DNA of 30,238 nt. Source: an uncultured Paenibacillaceae bacterium. GTDB taxonomy: Bacteria; Bacillota; Bacilli; Aneurinibacillales; Aneurinibacillaceae. Positions 8,340-15,235 of the stretch are shown in pieces. The first letter of the stretch is position 1, and every line of letters starts with the position of its first letter. The notes beneath the pieces were generated by a model. It saw only the letters and a list, made by a program, of their open reading frames with translations. It made no database searches and was not told the DNA's origin. The stretch spans positions 1 through 30,238 of the forward strand of contig CAMLDI010000033.1 in the NCBI GenBank assembly GCA_946478845.1. The letters run 5' to 3'. The position numbers and the translations under genes are program-made.

Positions 8340-8448
8340 TTCTATTAAAACATTTCTCCATGAATATTTCGCATTTCTTTCACAATATTAACTTTATAAA
8401 TCAAGATATAATAAAGATGCCAATTAAAAGAAAAAAAGGGGATATACC

Positions 8449-8937
8449 ATGGGGGTAAAAGCGAAAAAATACTTTCCAATCCTATTCGTAATTTTCATAT
8501 TGATTTCTTTAATGTTGCTCGTTGCTCCTCGATGGATGGGGAATTCAAGTGTAGTTCGAATACAAAATCATACATACTGGTGGGGTTATCAGTACCAGGT
8601 GAATGAAATATCAAATGGAAACACCCAGTGGACGGTAAAAAAAGGTTCGTACATTAAACTTGTCACAGAAAACCCTGATAATAAAGACAATCTACAAGGA
8701 TTTAAAAAATCGGTAAATCAAATTAAAATCAATCAAACAGCTTTTATTCTGGCAATTATCGTGACCTTAGGAATCGCTGCTTCAGCAATCTGGTTGAGTA
8801 AAGTTACCCGTCCCATATTGTTAAGTATCATTCTTTTATTAGGAGGTTCTCTGCTTTCCAGCGTTCTATTTTATAATGCCTATGTGTATTCCCAGGAAGG
8901 AAGCAATCATTTTGAATTGGTGGATCAGAAGAAGTGA
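8449..8937 (+). CDS. Hypothetical membrane protein
   Basis: This encodes 162 residues with three predicted transmembrane segments: about 9-27, 93-115 and 121-145. The first is preceded by positive residues. The segment between the first two (about 30-90) is polar, rich in N, Q, W and Y (HTYWWGYQYQVNEI), and probably extracellular. AAAGGGG lies upstream of the ATG, and a TATAAT sequence at 8407-8412 could be a -10 element. I do not recognise a family. The next small membrane gene begins about 10-18 nt after its stop, so the two likely form one transcript. Confidence 0.6.
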   Translation: MGVKAKKYFPILFVIFILISLMLLVAPRWMGNSSVVRIQNHTYWWGYQYQVNEISNGNTQWTVKKGSYIKLVTENPDNKDNLQGFKKSVNQIKINQTAFILAIIVTLGIAASAIWLSKVTRPILLSIILLLGGSLLSSVLFYNAYVYSQEGSNHFELVDQKK

Positions 8938-8955
8938 TATCGGGGGTTGAAAAGT

Positions 8956-9180
8956 GTGTTTTATGTTAAGGCAAATTTGGTCTTTTCTTTTTTAGTACTT
9001 TTCTATAATCTATATCATAACGCAGTAAGAGATCAACCTTATCCAACTCCTGGCACAAATGGAGAAGCCCTGTACAACTTATTCATTCGTGATAATGATT
9101 TATTGCCTGTTTTAGTTGTGTATTTATTCATTAGTGTATATCTCTATTATTTCATGAGACAAAAGAAATATAAGTGTTAG
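8956..9180 (+). CDS. Small hypothetical membrane protein
   Basis: About 74-77 residues with two hydrophobic segments (LVFSFLVLFYNLY and LLPVLVVYLFISVYLYYF) and a short polar loop between them containing PYPTPGTNGEALYN. GTG at 8956 is preferred because GGGGG lies nine nt upstream. TTG at 8947 is in frame but overlaps that ribosome binding site. It follows the other small membrane gene closely, so the two may work together. The family is not recognised. The polar loop suggests a small membrane subunit rather than a toxin, but this is a guess. Confidence 0.5.
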   Translation: MFYVKANLVFSFLVLFYNLYHNAVRDQPYPTPGTNGEALYNLFIRDNDLLPVLVVYLFISVYLYYFMRQKKYKC

Positions 9181-9217
9181 AAATGTATACACAAAAGTAA
9201 AAGTTATCAAAAAAAGG

Positions 9218-9240
9218 AATTTTTTACACTATAAAAATTC
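9218..9240. other. AT-rich inverted repeat
   Basis: GAATTTTT / AAAAATTC form an 8-bp inverted repeat around a short loop, about 40 nt after the stop of the small membrane gene. It may weakly terminate that transcript. No GC core is present, so the role is uncertain. Confidence 0.35.
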
Positions 9241-9248
9241 TTATATAT

Positions 9249-9302
9249 AAGGGAAACTAGGGCTGTCGCCATCGGCCAAAGGCTTGGCGCCAACCCAGTT
9301 TC
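9249..9302 (+). ncRNA. Structured RNA-like hairpin directly upstream of the long repeat copy
   Basis: The sequence folds as a long interrupted hairpin: GAAACT with AGTTTC, GGG with CCC, CGCCA with TGGCG and GCC with GGC around AAA. It abuts the repeat at 9303, whose first bases form a GNRA-capped mini-hairpin. The arrangement recalls the conserved 3' part of guide RNAs at the right ends of IS200/IS605-type elements. That comparison is from memory and unproven. No tnpB gene or other transposase is present nearby. Confidence 0.35.
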
Positions 9303-9524
9303 TAAGACCGTAAGGTCAATGGTTGAGATGCTAATGAATCAAAATAGTTGCCTTTTTGCGAGCCGATACAAGGGAAACTGAAAGAAGGGCGAAGAAAGCC
9401 TTCAACAGTCTCACTTCTTGAATTACCCAGATGTTTTGAAGGCGCGTCCGGATTGAAGTTGACCGTCATTTTAACATCCATGTCGGCGAGCAAGAGGCAC
9501 AATTTGATTCTTAGCATCTCTTTT
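9303..9524 (+). repeat. Structured interspersed repeat, long copy
   Basis: This shares its first 41 nt and last 22 nt with the 6515-6617 copy, one mismatch each. Homology also continues inward from the 3' end (GGCGAGxAA..GGCA), so the other copy appears internally deleted by about 115-120 nt. The ends form an imperfect stem of about 45 nt: GAGATGCTAA with TTAGCATCTC, and TTGCCT..TTGC..GCCGA with its complement at 9482-9499. Further internal pairings exist, such as CCTTCAA with TTGAAGG. TTTT follows the closing stem. It fills most of the gene-free stretch 9181-9594. No credible protein is encoded. Confidence 0.75.
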
Positions 9525-9594
9525 ATTTTGATTGGTTAGTTTTTCCTATCATGATAAAATAAAGATTGAAAATTGTAAGAAAAGAGGATATCCA

Positions 9595-10377
9595 ATGAAG
9601 AAATCCACTTTATTCGTTTCCATAACAGCAATCCTAATTTTCCTGTTAATATGGTTAATCTATGGTTGGGTTAAATTATTAATCGTTTTATTTTTTGTGG
9701 GAGTAATAGGCTACATCCTATTCTTTTTGTATAAAAAGTATCTCAAAAAAAGCAATGAAGAGATCATTATGTATAAATTTGAAGAAGAATTAATACATGT
9801 CCAGTATTTTATGGCTTCCCAAAAGTTTATTTCTCCCGATTTTTCATTATTAATTGCTTTAGATGAACAGACGGAGAGTCTATGTTTTATCGAACGTAAA
9901 ATCCTAACAGTAAAAAGTGAAAAAAGTTTTAAAAAATATGATGAGCAGGAAGTATTTAACAGGGTTGTTTTAAGTTATAAAGATTTATTGCAATCAGAAA
10001 TTGTAGAGGATGGAGCCGTTATTACTACAACAGTAAGAGGAAGCCAGATTGGCGGAACACTGGTTAGCGGGTTATTGGCAGATGGCATGGGCTCTATTAT
10101 CGGAAGTCTTTCTGCCAACAGTACGGCAAATACAGAAGTTAAAAATATTCAATTAAAATTAGTTGTCAATGATACCCATAAACCTATTTATTTTTTCCCA
10201 TTTATGAAGGAACAAGCACCTATTGAAAAGAATAATGATAAATTTAAAAATGCCATGGATCAAGTGAATCACTGGCATGGAGTGATGAGTGTTTTAATTA
10301 AAAGAGCTGACGAAAGCAGCCGGAATGTTAATTACTTCTTTGGGGTGCAACATCGGGATGTAGAAAAAATTAATTAA
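9595..10377 (+). CDS. Hypothetical membrane protein
   Basis: This encodes 260 residues from ATG 9595, which has AAGAGGAT just upstream. A further 21 in-frame codons upstream run back into the repeat and are unlikely to be translated. Residues 1-50 hold two adjacent transmembrane helices (LFVSITAILIFLLIWLIYGW and LLIVLFFVGVIGYILFFLY), followed by a Lys-rich stretch. The remainder is a cytoplasmic domain of about 200 residues with beta-rich pattern, including a glycine-rich turn region (TTTVRGSQIGGTLVSGLLADGMGSIIGSL) resembling the small-molecule or lipid-contacting glycine zipper seen in some bacterial SHOCT/bPH-like proteins. That similarity is loose, and the function is unknown. A terminator follows at 10389-10419. 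Confidence 0.65.
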   Translation: MKKSTLFVSITAILIFLLIWLIYGWVKLLIVLFFVGVIGYILFFLYKKYLKKSNEEIIMYKFEEELIHVQYFMASQKFISPDFSLLIALDEQTESLCFIERKILTVKSEKSFKKYDEQEVFNRVVLSYKDLLQSEIVEDGAVITTTVRGSQIGGTLVSGLLADGMGSIIGSLSANSTANTEVKNIQLKLVVNDTHKPIYFFPFMKEQAPIEKNNDKFKNAMDQVNHWHGVMSVLIKRADESSRNVNYFFGVQHRDVEKIN

Positions 10378-10388
10378 TACGGATGGAT

Positions 10389-10419
10389 AAGGCCTAGTTT
10401 ATTTAACTGGGCCTTTTTT
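10389..10419 (+). terminator. Rho-independent terminator
   Basis: AAGGCCtAGTT / AACTgGGCCTT arms surround a short T-rich loop and are followed by a run of T. It lies about 12 nt after the stop of the preceding membrane protein gene. Confidence 0.85.
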
Positions 10420-10454
10420 ATGGAAGCTTCTTAATTTAGCCACATTTATGGATT

Positions 10455-10477
10455 CTAGGCGCAGTCAGAACGCCTAG
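10455..10477. other. Perfect 7-bp inverted repeat in the leader of the holin gene
   Basis: CTAGGCG and CGCCTAG flank a 9-nt spacer. No T-run follows. It lies in a gene-free stretch (10420-10594) that also has an AAGGAGATGA ribosome-binding-site-like sequence followed by a two-codon ATG AAA TAG. It could be an operator or an RNA hairpin. Nothing more is evident. Confidence 0.35.
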
Positions 10478-10594
10478 CTTATCAATACACTATTATTGAA
10501 GGAGATGAATGAAATAGGGAAGTTAAAACATGATTACCTCTGGCCGGGTCAGCTGAAGGTATAGGGAAATTGGGTGATAAGGAGGGGAATTAAA

Positions 10595-10951
10595 GTGAAT
10601 TTCTCTCAAGAATTTATAGAAGTTTTTACACAGATTATTTTAAATTTAATTTATATAGGTGTACTTGCCGGTTTTGTATATATAAAAAAATTCATTCAGA
10701 AATATAAAGGAGTTCTGGATGGGAAACTTACAGAATCTCAGCGTCAGATTCTTGATTCTATCGCAAAAGATGCTGTTATCTATGTGGGAAAACAATGGCA
10801 AAACTCAAGCGGACCAGAGAAATTTTCGCTAGCAGTGGTCCATGTATTGGATAGTGCAAATCATTATGGATTAGATCTTTCCATTCAGGATGTTCAGGCA
10901 GCCATTGAAGCTGCATATCAGCGCTCAAAACAAATGAATAACCAATCGTGA
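10595..10951 (+). CDS. Phage-type holin, LLH family (lone gene)
   Basis: This encodes 118 residues from GTG 10595, which has AGGAGGGG nine nt upstream. The longer in-frame start (10574) would place the ribosome binding site inside the gene. There is one N-terminal transmembrane helix (about 10-30), then a lysine-rich stretch. The C-terminal amphipathic domain shows the spacing of the LLH holin family (LTESQRQILDSIAKDAVIYVGKQW, and a final AIEAAYQ). Such holins permeabilise the membrane at the end of phage infection. No endolysin, tail or other phage gene is nearby, so it is either a prophage relic or a domesticated membrane protein. The family call is from pattern memory. Confidence 0.65.
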   Translation: MNFSQEFIEVFTQIILNLIYIGVLAGFVYIKKFIQKYKGVLDGKLTESQRQILDSIAKDAVIYVGKQWQNSSGPEKFSLAVVHVLDSANHYGLDLSIQDVQAAIEAAYQRSKQMNNQS

Positions 10952-10961
10952 AGAATAAAGG

Positions 10962-10996
10962 TATCCCACTGTCAATCGGATGGTGGGATATTTTAT
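10962..10996 (+). terminator. Rho-independent terminator
   Basis: TATCCCAC / GTGGGATA pair perfectly (8 bp) around a 13-nt loop, followed by TTTTATT. It lies 11 nt past the holin gene stop. Confidence 0.75.
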
Positions 10997-11074
10997 TAAA
11001 AAAATAATTGTAAAATTATGTAATTAATTCCTGTTATATGATAATATTTGTATATCAATATAAAGGGAAATTAA

Positions 11075-12643
11075 GTGAGAGTGAGTGATTTACCCATGTA
11101 TACCCGGATTTTTTCTGCAGCGGTAATTGGAATTGAGGGGTTTTGTGTTGAAGTAGAAGTGGATATTTCTAATGGATTGCCCTGTTTTGAGGTAAGTGGA
11201 CTGGCAGCATCTTCTGTAAAGGAAGCCAGGGATCGAGTAAGGGCGGCAATTCGTAATAGTGGATTTGAGTTTCCATTGCAGAGAATAACCATAAACCTGG
11301 CACCTGCGGATGTTCGTAAAGCTGGGTCCATGTTAGATTGTGCTATGGCATTGGGAATTTTATTAGCTACGAAACAAATTTTCCCCAGGGTAGATATAAA
11401 TGGCCTTCTCGTATTGGGCGAACTTTCACTGGAGGGGGATTTGCGTCCTATTCACGGGATTTTACCCATGGTTCTGGCAGCAAAGAAAGCAGAGTTTCGA
11501 GAGGTGATTATTCCTGCAGCATGTGAGGAAGAGGCGGAAAGAGCAAAAATGCCCATTTATCGCATGGGAACATTGAATCAGTGTGTAGATTTTTTAACAG
11601 ACCCATCTCGTTGGGAGCCTGCAAAAAGAGCAGATAGAGTCATACATAATAAAAAGGATGTTTCTGAAGAAGAATCTCTTTGTTTTCTAGATGTGAAGGG
11701 CCATACCCATGCTAAGAAGGCCCTCGAAGTCGCCGCTGCTGGTAATCATCATGTGCTAATGGTGGGGCCACCAGGGACAGGCAAAACCATGATGGCAAGA
11801 AGATTCCAGACCATTTTACCCTCTTTAAATGAAGAACAAGCATTGGAAGTCTCCTGTATATATAGTTCCAGCGGAATCCTTAGTGAAAGGGAGGGATTAG
11901 AAAGCATCCCTCCTTTTCGTGCCCCTCATCCAACGATTAGTACCGTTGGATTGACAGGAGGGGGAGCCATTCCCCACCCTGGTGAATTAAGCCTGGCCCA
12001 TCAAGGGGTTCTTTTTCTCGATGAAATTCCTGAATTCTCTCGTTCTGTTTTAGAAATTTTGCGCCAACCTATTGAAGAAGGAAAAATCATTGTTATTCGA
12101 AATGGTATAAGAGTTGTTTTTCCCAGTCGATTTTTACTGATTGCTAGTTTTAATCCCTGTCCCTGCGGGTTTAATGGTTTTGAACAAGACCCTCATTTTT
12201 GCACCTGTAGCCAGTATGAAGTGAAACGATATCGTAAAAAATTATCCGGTCCATTTTTAGACCGGATAGATGTACAAATTGAAGTGCCCAGAGTAGATGT
12301 AAAAGAAATGGGCTGTGAAACCGGGCCTACTTCCAAAGACATGAAAAAACGTGTAGAAAGGGCAAGAGAAATCCAGAAGGAGCGCTTTAAAGGAAAGTCA
12401 TTTCAGTTTAACTCAGACCTTTCTGGCAGATGGATTAAACATTACATTCCTTTAAGCCGTTCATCGGAAAAGTGGCTCCATGCTTTATATGATTCTCTGG
12501 GAATCAGTAACCGTTCTTTTGACAAGATTATTAAAATGGCAAGAACTATTGCAGACCTGGCAGGGGATGAAAAAGTGGGAGAGGAGCATTTATCTGAAGC
12601 GTTTCAATATCGCACTCTGGATTATCGGTTTTGGTCTGATTAA
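11075..12643 (+). CDS. comM: YifB/ComM family AAA+ ATPase (Mg-chelatase-like)
   Basis: This encodes 522 residues. The N-terminal Lon-S5-like domain (about 8-180) carries NGLPCFEVSGLAASSVKEARDRVR and INLAPADVRKAGSMLD. The AAA+ module follows, with Walker A GPPGTGKT (231-238), Walker B VLFLDEIPEF and a cysteine-rich insert (NPCPCGFNGF...CTCS), then the C-terminal Mg-chelatase subdomain (LSGPFLDRIDV...). ComM is a hexameric helicase that extends branch migration of incoming DNA during natural transformation, shown in Gram-negative bacteria. In Firmicutes the role is inferred. The GTG at 11075 has AAAGGG seven nt upstream. ATG 11096 is the alternative and sits right at the domain start. It lies a few kilobases from dprA, another transformation gene. 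Confidence 0.9.
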   Translation: MRVSDLPMYTRIFSAAVIGIEGFCVEVEVDISNGLPCFEVSGLAASSVKEARDRVRAAIRNSGFEFPLQRITINLAPADVRKAGSMLDCAMALGILLATKQIFPRVDINGLLVLGELSLEGDLRPIHGILPMVLAAKKAEFREVIIPAACEEEAERAKMPIYRMGTLNQCVDFLTDPSRWEPAKRADRVIHNKKDVSEEESLCFLDVKGHTHAKKALEVAAAGNHHVLMVGPPGTGKTMMARRFQTILPSLNEEQALEVSCIYSSSGILSEREGLESIPPFRAPHPTISTVGLTGGGAIPHPGELSLAHQGVLFLDEIPEFSRSVLEILRQPIEEGKIIVIRNGIRVVFPSRFLLIASFNPCPCGFNGFEQDPHFCTCSQYEVKRYRKKLSGPFLDRIDVQIEVPRVDVKEMGCETGPTSKDMKKRVERAREIQKERFKGKSFQFNSDLSGRWIKHYIPLSRSSEKWLHALYDSLGISNRSFDKIIKMARTIADLAGDEKVGEEHLSEAFQYRTLDYRFWSD

Positions 12644-12662
12644 ATTATTTTTAAATTTCCTC

Positions 12663-12692
12663 TATACAGAAAAAATAAATTCCATGTATAAT
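12663..12692 (+). promoter_or_regulatory. Candidate sigma-A promoter for the TRIC-type gene
   Basis: TATACA (12663-12668) and TATAAT (12687-12692) are separated by 18 nt, about 50 nt upstream of the next gene. The -10 is perfect and the -35 only moderate. Confidence 0.45.
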
Positions 12693-12741
12693 ATTGATTG
12701 TCTGTTTTTACACAGGAAATTTGGCAAAAGGGTGAACAAAG

Positions 12742-13407
12742 GTGATCAATTTAACCTGGGATATTATTAATATTATTGCAATTGTGGCATATGCTTTTAC
12801 CGGCGCCATTGTGGCTCTTCAAGAAAAGTATGATATCTTTGGGGTCTATATTTTGGGGTTAGCGGCCGCTTTTGGCGGAGGGATTATGCGCAATGTTTTA
12901 GTAGGGGTTCCTGTAACGCCTTTTTGGGAACAGGGTTTTCTCTACACAGCAGCCCTTATTGCCATTACTATCATTTATTTAATGCCTAAGGATTGGATTA
13001 AATCCTGGAATAAATGGAATGATTTCTTTGATGCCATTGGCTTAGCAGCTTTTACGATTCAAGGGTCTATCTTTGCCCTTCAATTAAATCTTCCCCTCAG
13101 CGGAGTGATTCTTTCCTCAGTGTTAACAGGGGTAGGGGGAGGGGTAGTGCGAGACGTTCTTGCCCGCAGAAAACCCATGGTTTTTCACCAGGAAGTATAT
13201 GCTTTATGGGGCGTAATTGTTGGGGTAATCATTTTCTATCAATGGATTGATATCCAAAACTCTGTTCAATTATTTACCCTGATGTTTTTGGTGACCTTCT
13301 TGCGTATGGTTTCCCTACATTATAAATGGCATGTTAATTTCCGCAGTTTAGAAGATAATCTTCGAATTCATCTGGTTCCAAAATTTAGAAAACAAAAAGA
13401 TGCATAG
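12742..13407 (+). CDS. TRIC-type (UPF0126) membrane channel protein
   Basis: This encodes 221 residues with about seven transmembrane segments arranged as two similar halves, as in the bacterial TRIC/UPF0126 family. The signature glycine motifs are AFGGGIMRNVLVGVPVTPF in the first half and GVGGGVVRDVLARRKPMVF in the second. Each holds the GGG-x-xR-D/N-x-L pattern that lines the ion path. Prokaryotic relatives conduct monovalent cations. The start is GTG 12742, with AAGGGTGA seven nt upstream. B. subtilis has similar proteins such as YvgT. The physiological role here is not known. Confidence 0.85.
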   Translation: MINLTWDIINIIAIVAYAFTGAIVALQEKYDIFGVYILGLAAAFGGGIMRNVLVGVPVTPFWEQGFLYTAALIAITIIYLMPKDWIKSWNKWNDFFDAIGLAAFTIQGSIFALQLNLPLSGVILSSVLTGVGGGVVRDVLARRKPMVFHQEVYALWGVIVGVIIFYQWIDIQNSVQLFTLMFLVTFLRMVSLHYKWHVNFRSLEDNLRIHLVPKFRKQKDA

Positions 13408-13416
13408 AATGGAAGG

Positions 13417-13479
13417 ATTTCCCCCTGTTATCATGAATAGGTAAGAGTAGTGTTCCTATTAATGAAGATAAGGGGGATT
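13417..13479 (+). promoter_or_regulatory. Leader hairpin that pairs with the Shine-Dalgarno of the patatin-like gene
   Basis: CCCCC (13421-13425) pairs with GGGGG of the ribosome binding site (13472-13476). TTATC pairs with GATAA, and AATAGG (13436-13441) pairs with CCTATT (13455-13460) around a 13-nt loop. The ribosome binding site is therefore buried in a stem with its start codon three or four nt outside. It could limit translation until opened by heat, a protein or an RNA. Confidence 0.5.
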
Positions 13480-13482
13480 TCT

Positions 13483-14454
13483 ATGTTAGCCCTTGCTATT
13501 CAGGGTATTGGCGGAATGAATGCTTTTGCCGCCGGTGTATTGCAACAGTTTCGCTGTAATGGGATTGAACCTGAATTAATATCGGCTACAAGCGGCGCCA
13601 TCTATTCCACATATTTATATCTTGATCCTAATCCAAATGCCATTCATAAATATTATGAAGGATTTACAGAGGAGGAAAGGGATCTTATCCCTGATGAATT
13701 GCAATTCATGCGAAATGTGATGTTGGGGGTTCCAGGTAAGTTTCGTCCCATATACCCACCGGAGCGGTTGGCGGAGAACTATCCATTTGTTGAACCAAAA
13801 CAATGGTTGAATTTTTTCTTTCCTGCGAAAGTATTTCAGCCAACATACCCAGACTCTTTTTATGAGAAAATGGCAGACCGTTTTGCTACCTCATCTGTAG
13901 GCATTATCACGAATGCCTATCACTATGAGAAAGATAAAACCATCTTGTATTTAAATAAAGCGGCCATGATTCAAACATGCATGGAACCTGGGGAAACGAA
14001 AGATTATATTGTGAAAGAAATAAGTGCCGAGGGACTTCGCAATTGTCTCCAATTATTGCAATATGGAGATCGCAAAGGTGAGTATGATGGTGCCTATCAG
14101 TTTAACCCGGTGATCGGGCCTTTAAAAAAGGCGAAAAAAATTATCTTGATTACTGTAGAATCCATTGAAAAATCTCTCCATAAAATTGAAAATTATTTTG
14201 ATACCCAGGACTTTTTATTAAAAATGTTGTTTAAAAATGCCTTGTATTCGGAGTTGAGAACTATTCGGTTAATCAATAAGTTAATTGATGAAGGAATAAT
14301 CACACACCAACGATATCATCCAATTGAGATACAAATTATTCAACCAACCATGTATCGAGGGTATTTTGATTATTTTGTAGAGGATTACTCCTTTTTTCAG
14401 GATGGCTTATCCCAGGGTAAGGACTTTCTAAATAAAAATTACTCCACCTCTTAA
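13483..14454 (+). CDS. Patatin-like phospholipase family protein with atypical active site
   Basis: This encodes 323 residues from ATG 13483, which has AAGGGGGAT six nt upstream. The upstream in-frame ATG at 13450 lies inside the leader hairpin. The N-terminus follows the patatin layout: LALAIQGIGGMNAFAAGVL (oxyanion-loop glycines, GxGG), then the elbow ISATSGAIYS with Ser at 37, and later a DG motif (YDGAYQFNP, D202) for the Ser-Asp dyad. The elbow departs from the usual GTSAGA form because the leading and trailing glycines are Ala, so lipase activity is uncertain. No membrane segment is visible, so it is probably cytosolic. A terminator overlaps its stop codon. Confidence 0.7.
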   Translation: MLALAIQGIGGMNAFAAGVLQQFRCNGIEPELISATSGAIYSTYLYLDPNPNAIHKYYEGFTEEERDLIPDELQFMRNVMLGVPGKFRPIYPPERLAENYPFVEPKQWLNFFFPAKVFQPTYPDSFYEKMADRFATSSVGIITNAYHYEKDKTILYLNKAAMIQTCMEPGETKDYIVKEISAEGLRNCLQLLQYGDRKGEYDGAYQFNPVIGPLKKAKKIILITVESIEKSLHKIENYFDTQDFLLKMLFKNALYSELRTIRLINKLIDEGIITHQRYHPIEIQIIQPTMYRGYFDYFVEDYSFFQDGLSQGKDFLNKNYSTS

Positions 14455-14472
14455 TGCAAGAGGTGTTTTTTT
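14445..14472 (+). terminator. Rho-independent terminator overlapping the stop codon
   Basis: CACCTCTT / AAGAGGTG (8 bp) pair around a 5-nt loop, followed by seven T. The TAA stop of the patatin-like gene lies inside the stem. Confidence 0.85.
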
Positions 14473-14553
14473 GTAAATGTTGTCGTTTTCTGTGAAGGGA
14501 TCAAGGCATGAGAATTGTCGCAAAAGAACAGGTAAACGTTTCCAAAAGAAAAC

Positions 14554-14681
14554 TTATCGACAAGCTTAGCGTTGTGGATAACTTTATCTACAAATTCACA
14601 AGAGAAACCCCTTGATATCCTTGAATTTTTTAAGAATTAGCAAAAAATTTCCACAAGTTATAAACAACTGGTTGTGGATAA
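14554..14681. promoter_or_regulatory. Cluster of DnaA boxes upstream of sda
   Basis: Two perfect boxes are present on the minus strand (TGTGGATAA at 14573-14581 and 14673-14681). Two one-mismatch boxes are on the plus strand (TTATCGACA at 14554-14562, TTATCTACA at 14584-14592). Two-mismatch sites lie near 14647-14655 and 14658-14666. In B. subtilis DnaA binds several boxes upstream of sda. The gene-free stretch 14473-14753 is largely explained by this and the promoter. Confidence 0.8.
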
Positions 14682-14718
14682 GAGAACGATTGTTCTCACT
14701 GGTTAAAGGTGCTACAAT
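14682..14718 (+). promoter_or_regulatory. Promoter of sda with an overlapping LexA-like operator
   Basis: TTGTTC (14690-14695) and TACAAT (14713-14718) are spaced by 17 nt. A palindrome GAGAACGATTGTTCTC (14682-14697) overlaps the -35 and has the GAAC-N4-GTTC core of the Bacillus LexA/DinR box (full consensus CGAACRNRYGTTYC, from memory; the outer bases and one inner base differ). Repression by LexA is inferred. Confidence 0.6.
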
Positions 14719-14753
14719 GTGGGAAATAAGTGGATGTCAGGAGGCTATGGAGA

Positions 14754-14900
14754 ATGAATTTGCTTTCCGATGACGCGTTGTTGACGGCTTATTCCAGGGC
14801 GATTGAGTTTAAACTAGATCCATTGTTTATATCCATGTTGCACAAAGAATTGCAAAGAAGAAAAATGGAAATTTCCCTCTATGAAAAAGTTATAAATTAA
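14754..14900 (+). CDS. sda: Sporulation checkpoint inhibitor Sda
   Basis: This short ORF encodes 48 residues, with AGGAGG nine nt before its ATG. It aligns without gaps to my recollection of B. subtilis Sda over the first 36 positions: L4-S5-D6, L9, Y13, A16, E18, L21, F25, I26, E32, R35 and R36 are shared. L21 and F25 are residues reported to matter for binding the KinA histidine kinase. Sda folds as a helical hairpin and blocks phosphorelay signalling, so cells do not start sporulation when replication is disturbed or DNA is damaged. DnaA boxes and a LexA-like site upstream fit that role. An 8-codon ORF at 14747 overlaps the start. A terminator follows. Confidence 0.85.
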   Translation: MNLLSDDALLTAYSRAIEFKLDPLFISMLHKELQRRKMEISLYEKVIN

Positions 14901-14912
14901 TTGTTCGTTTTT

Positions 14913-14944
14913 TGCAGATAATAGATTTATCTGCATTTTTATTT
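14913..14944 (+). terminator. Rho-independent terminator of sda
   Basis: TGCAGATAA / TTATCTGCA form a perfect 9-bp stem around a 5-nt loop and are followed by TTTTTATTT. Confidence 0.9.
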
Positions 14945-15130
14945 AGGGAATCATTATTAATAGAGTTTTTTATAATGTTTACGCTTACATTTCAAGCTTT
15001 GGAGGAATTCAGTCTTGTAAAGGTTACCAATTAGGAGTAAAATCCTGCATTAAGAGGCGGTTTTTATCGAATACTGTCGCAAAAAAAAGTTTTTAAAAAA
15101 ACTGAAAAATTCAACAATAGTGGCAGGAGT

Positions 15131-15158
15131 TTGGCGAATCGTATCGAATTAGTACAAT
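15131..15158 (+). promoter_or_regulatory. Candidate sigma-A promoter of sucCD
   Basis: TTGGCG (15131-15136) and TACAAT (15153-15158) are separated by 16 nt, about 75 nt before the sucC start. The rest of 14945-15235 is AT-rich with no recognised riboswitch or ORF. Confidence 0.5.
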
Positions 15159-15235
15159 ATAACACAATTCACTATCTTAGGGTATGGGACAGATGATTTG
15201 TGGTTAATATTGGGATTTGGTTAGGAGGATGGAGT

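Noticed and set aside
9249..9302. Known riboswitch (for example cyclic-di-GMP type) at the hairpin
   Set aside because: The core sequence motifs of the riboswitch classes I know are absent, and no gene with a fitting function lies directly downstream.
9302..9517. 71-codon minus-strand ORF inside the long repeat
   Set aside because: The sequence is explained by paired RNA-like structure, and the frame is not preserved in the short copy.
10455..10477. Integron attC-like or attachment site
   Set aside because: Only a simple 7-bp inverted repeat is seen, with no flanking GTTRRRY-type sites, integrase or direct repeats.
14625..14639. CodY-like box AATTTTTTAAGAATT
   Set aside because: It differs from the AATTTTCWGAAAATT consensus at three positions, and such matches are frequent by chance in AT-rich DNA.
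14554..14681. DnaA box cluster as a replication origin
   Set aside because: No dnaA/dnaN genes or AT-rich unwinding element with origin layout is nearby. The boxes sit directly upstream of sda, where DnaA control is known in B. subtilis.
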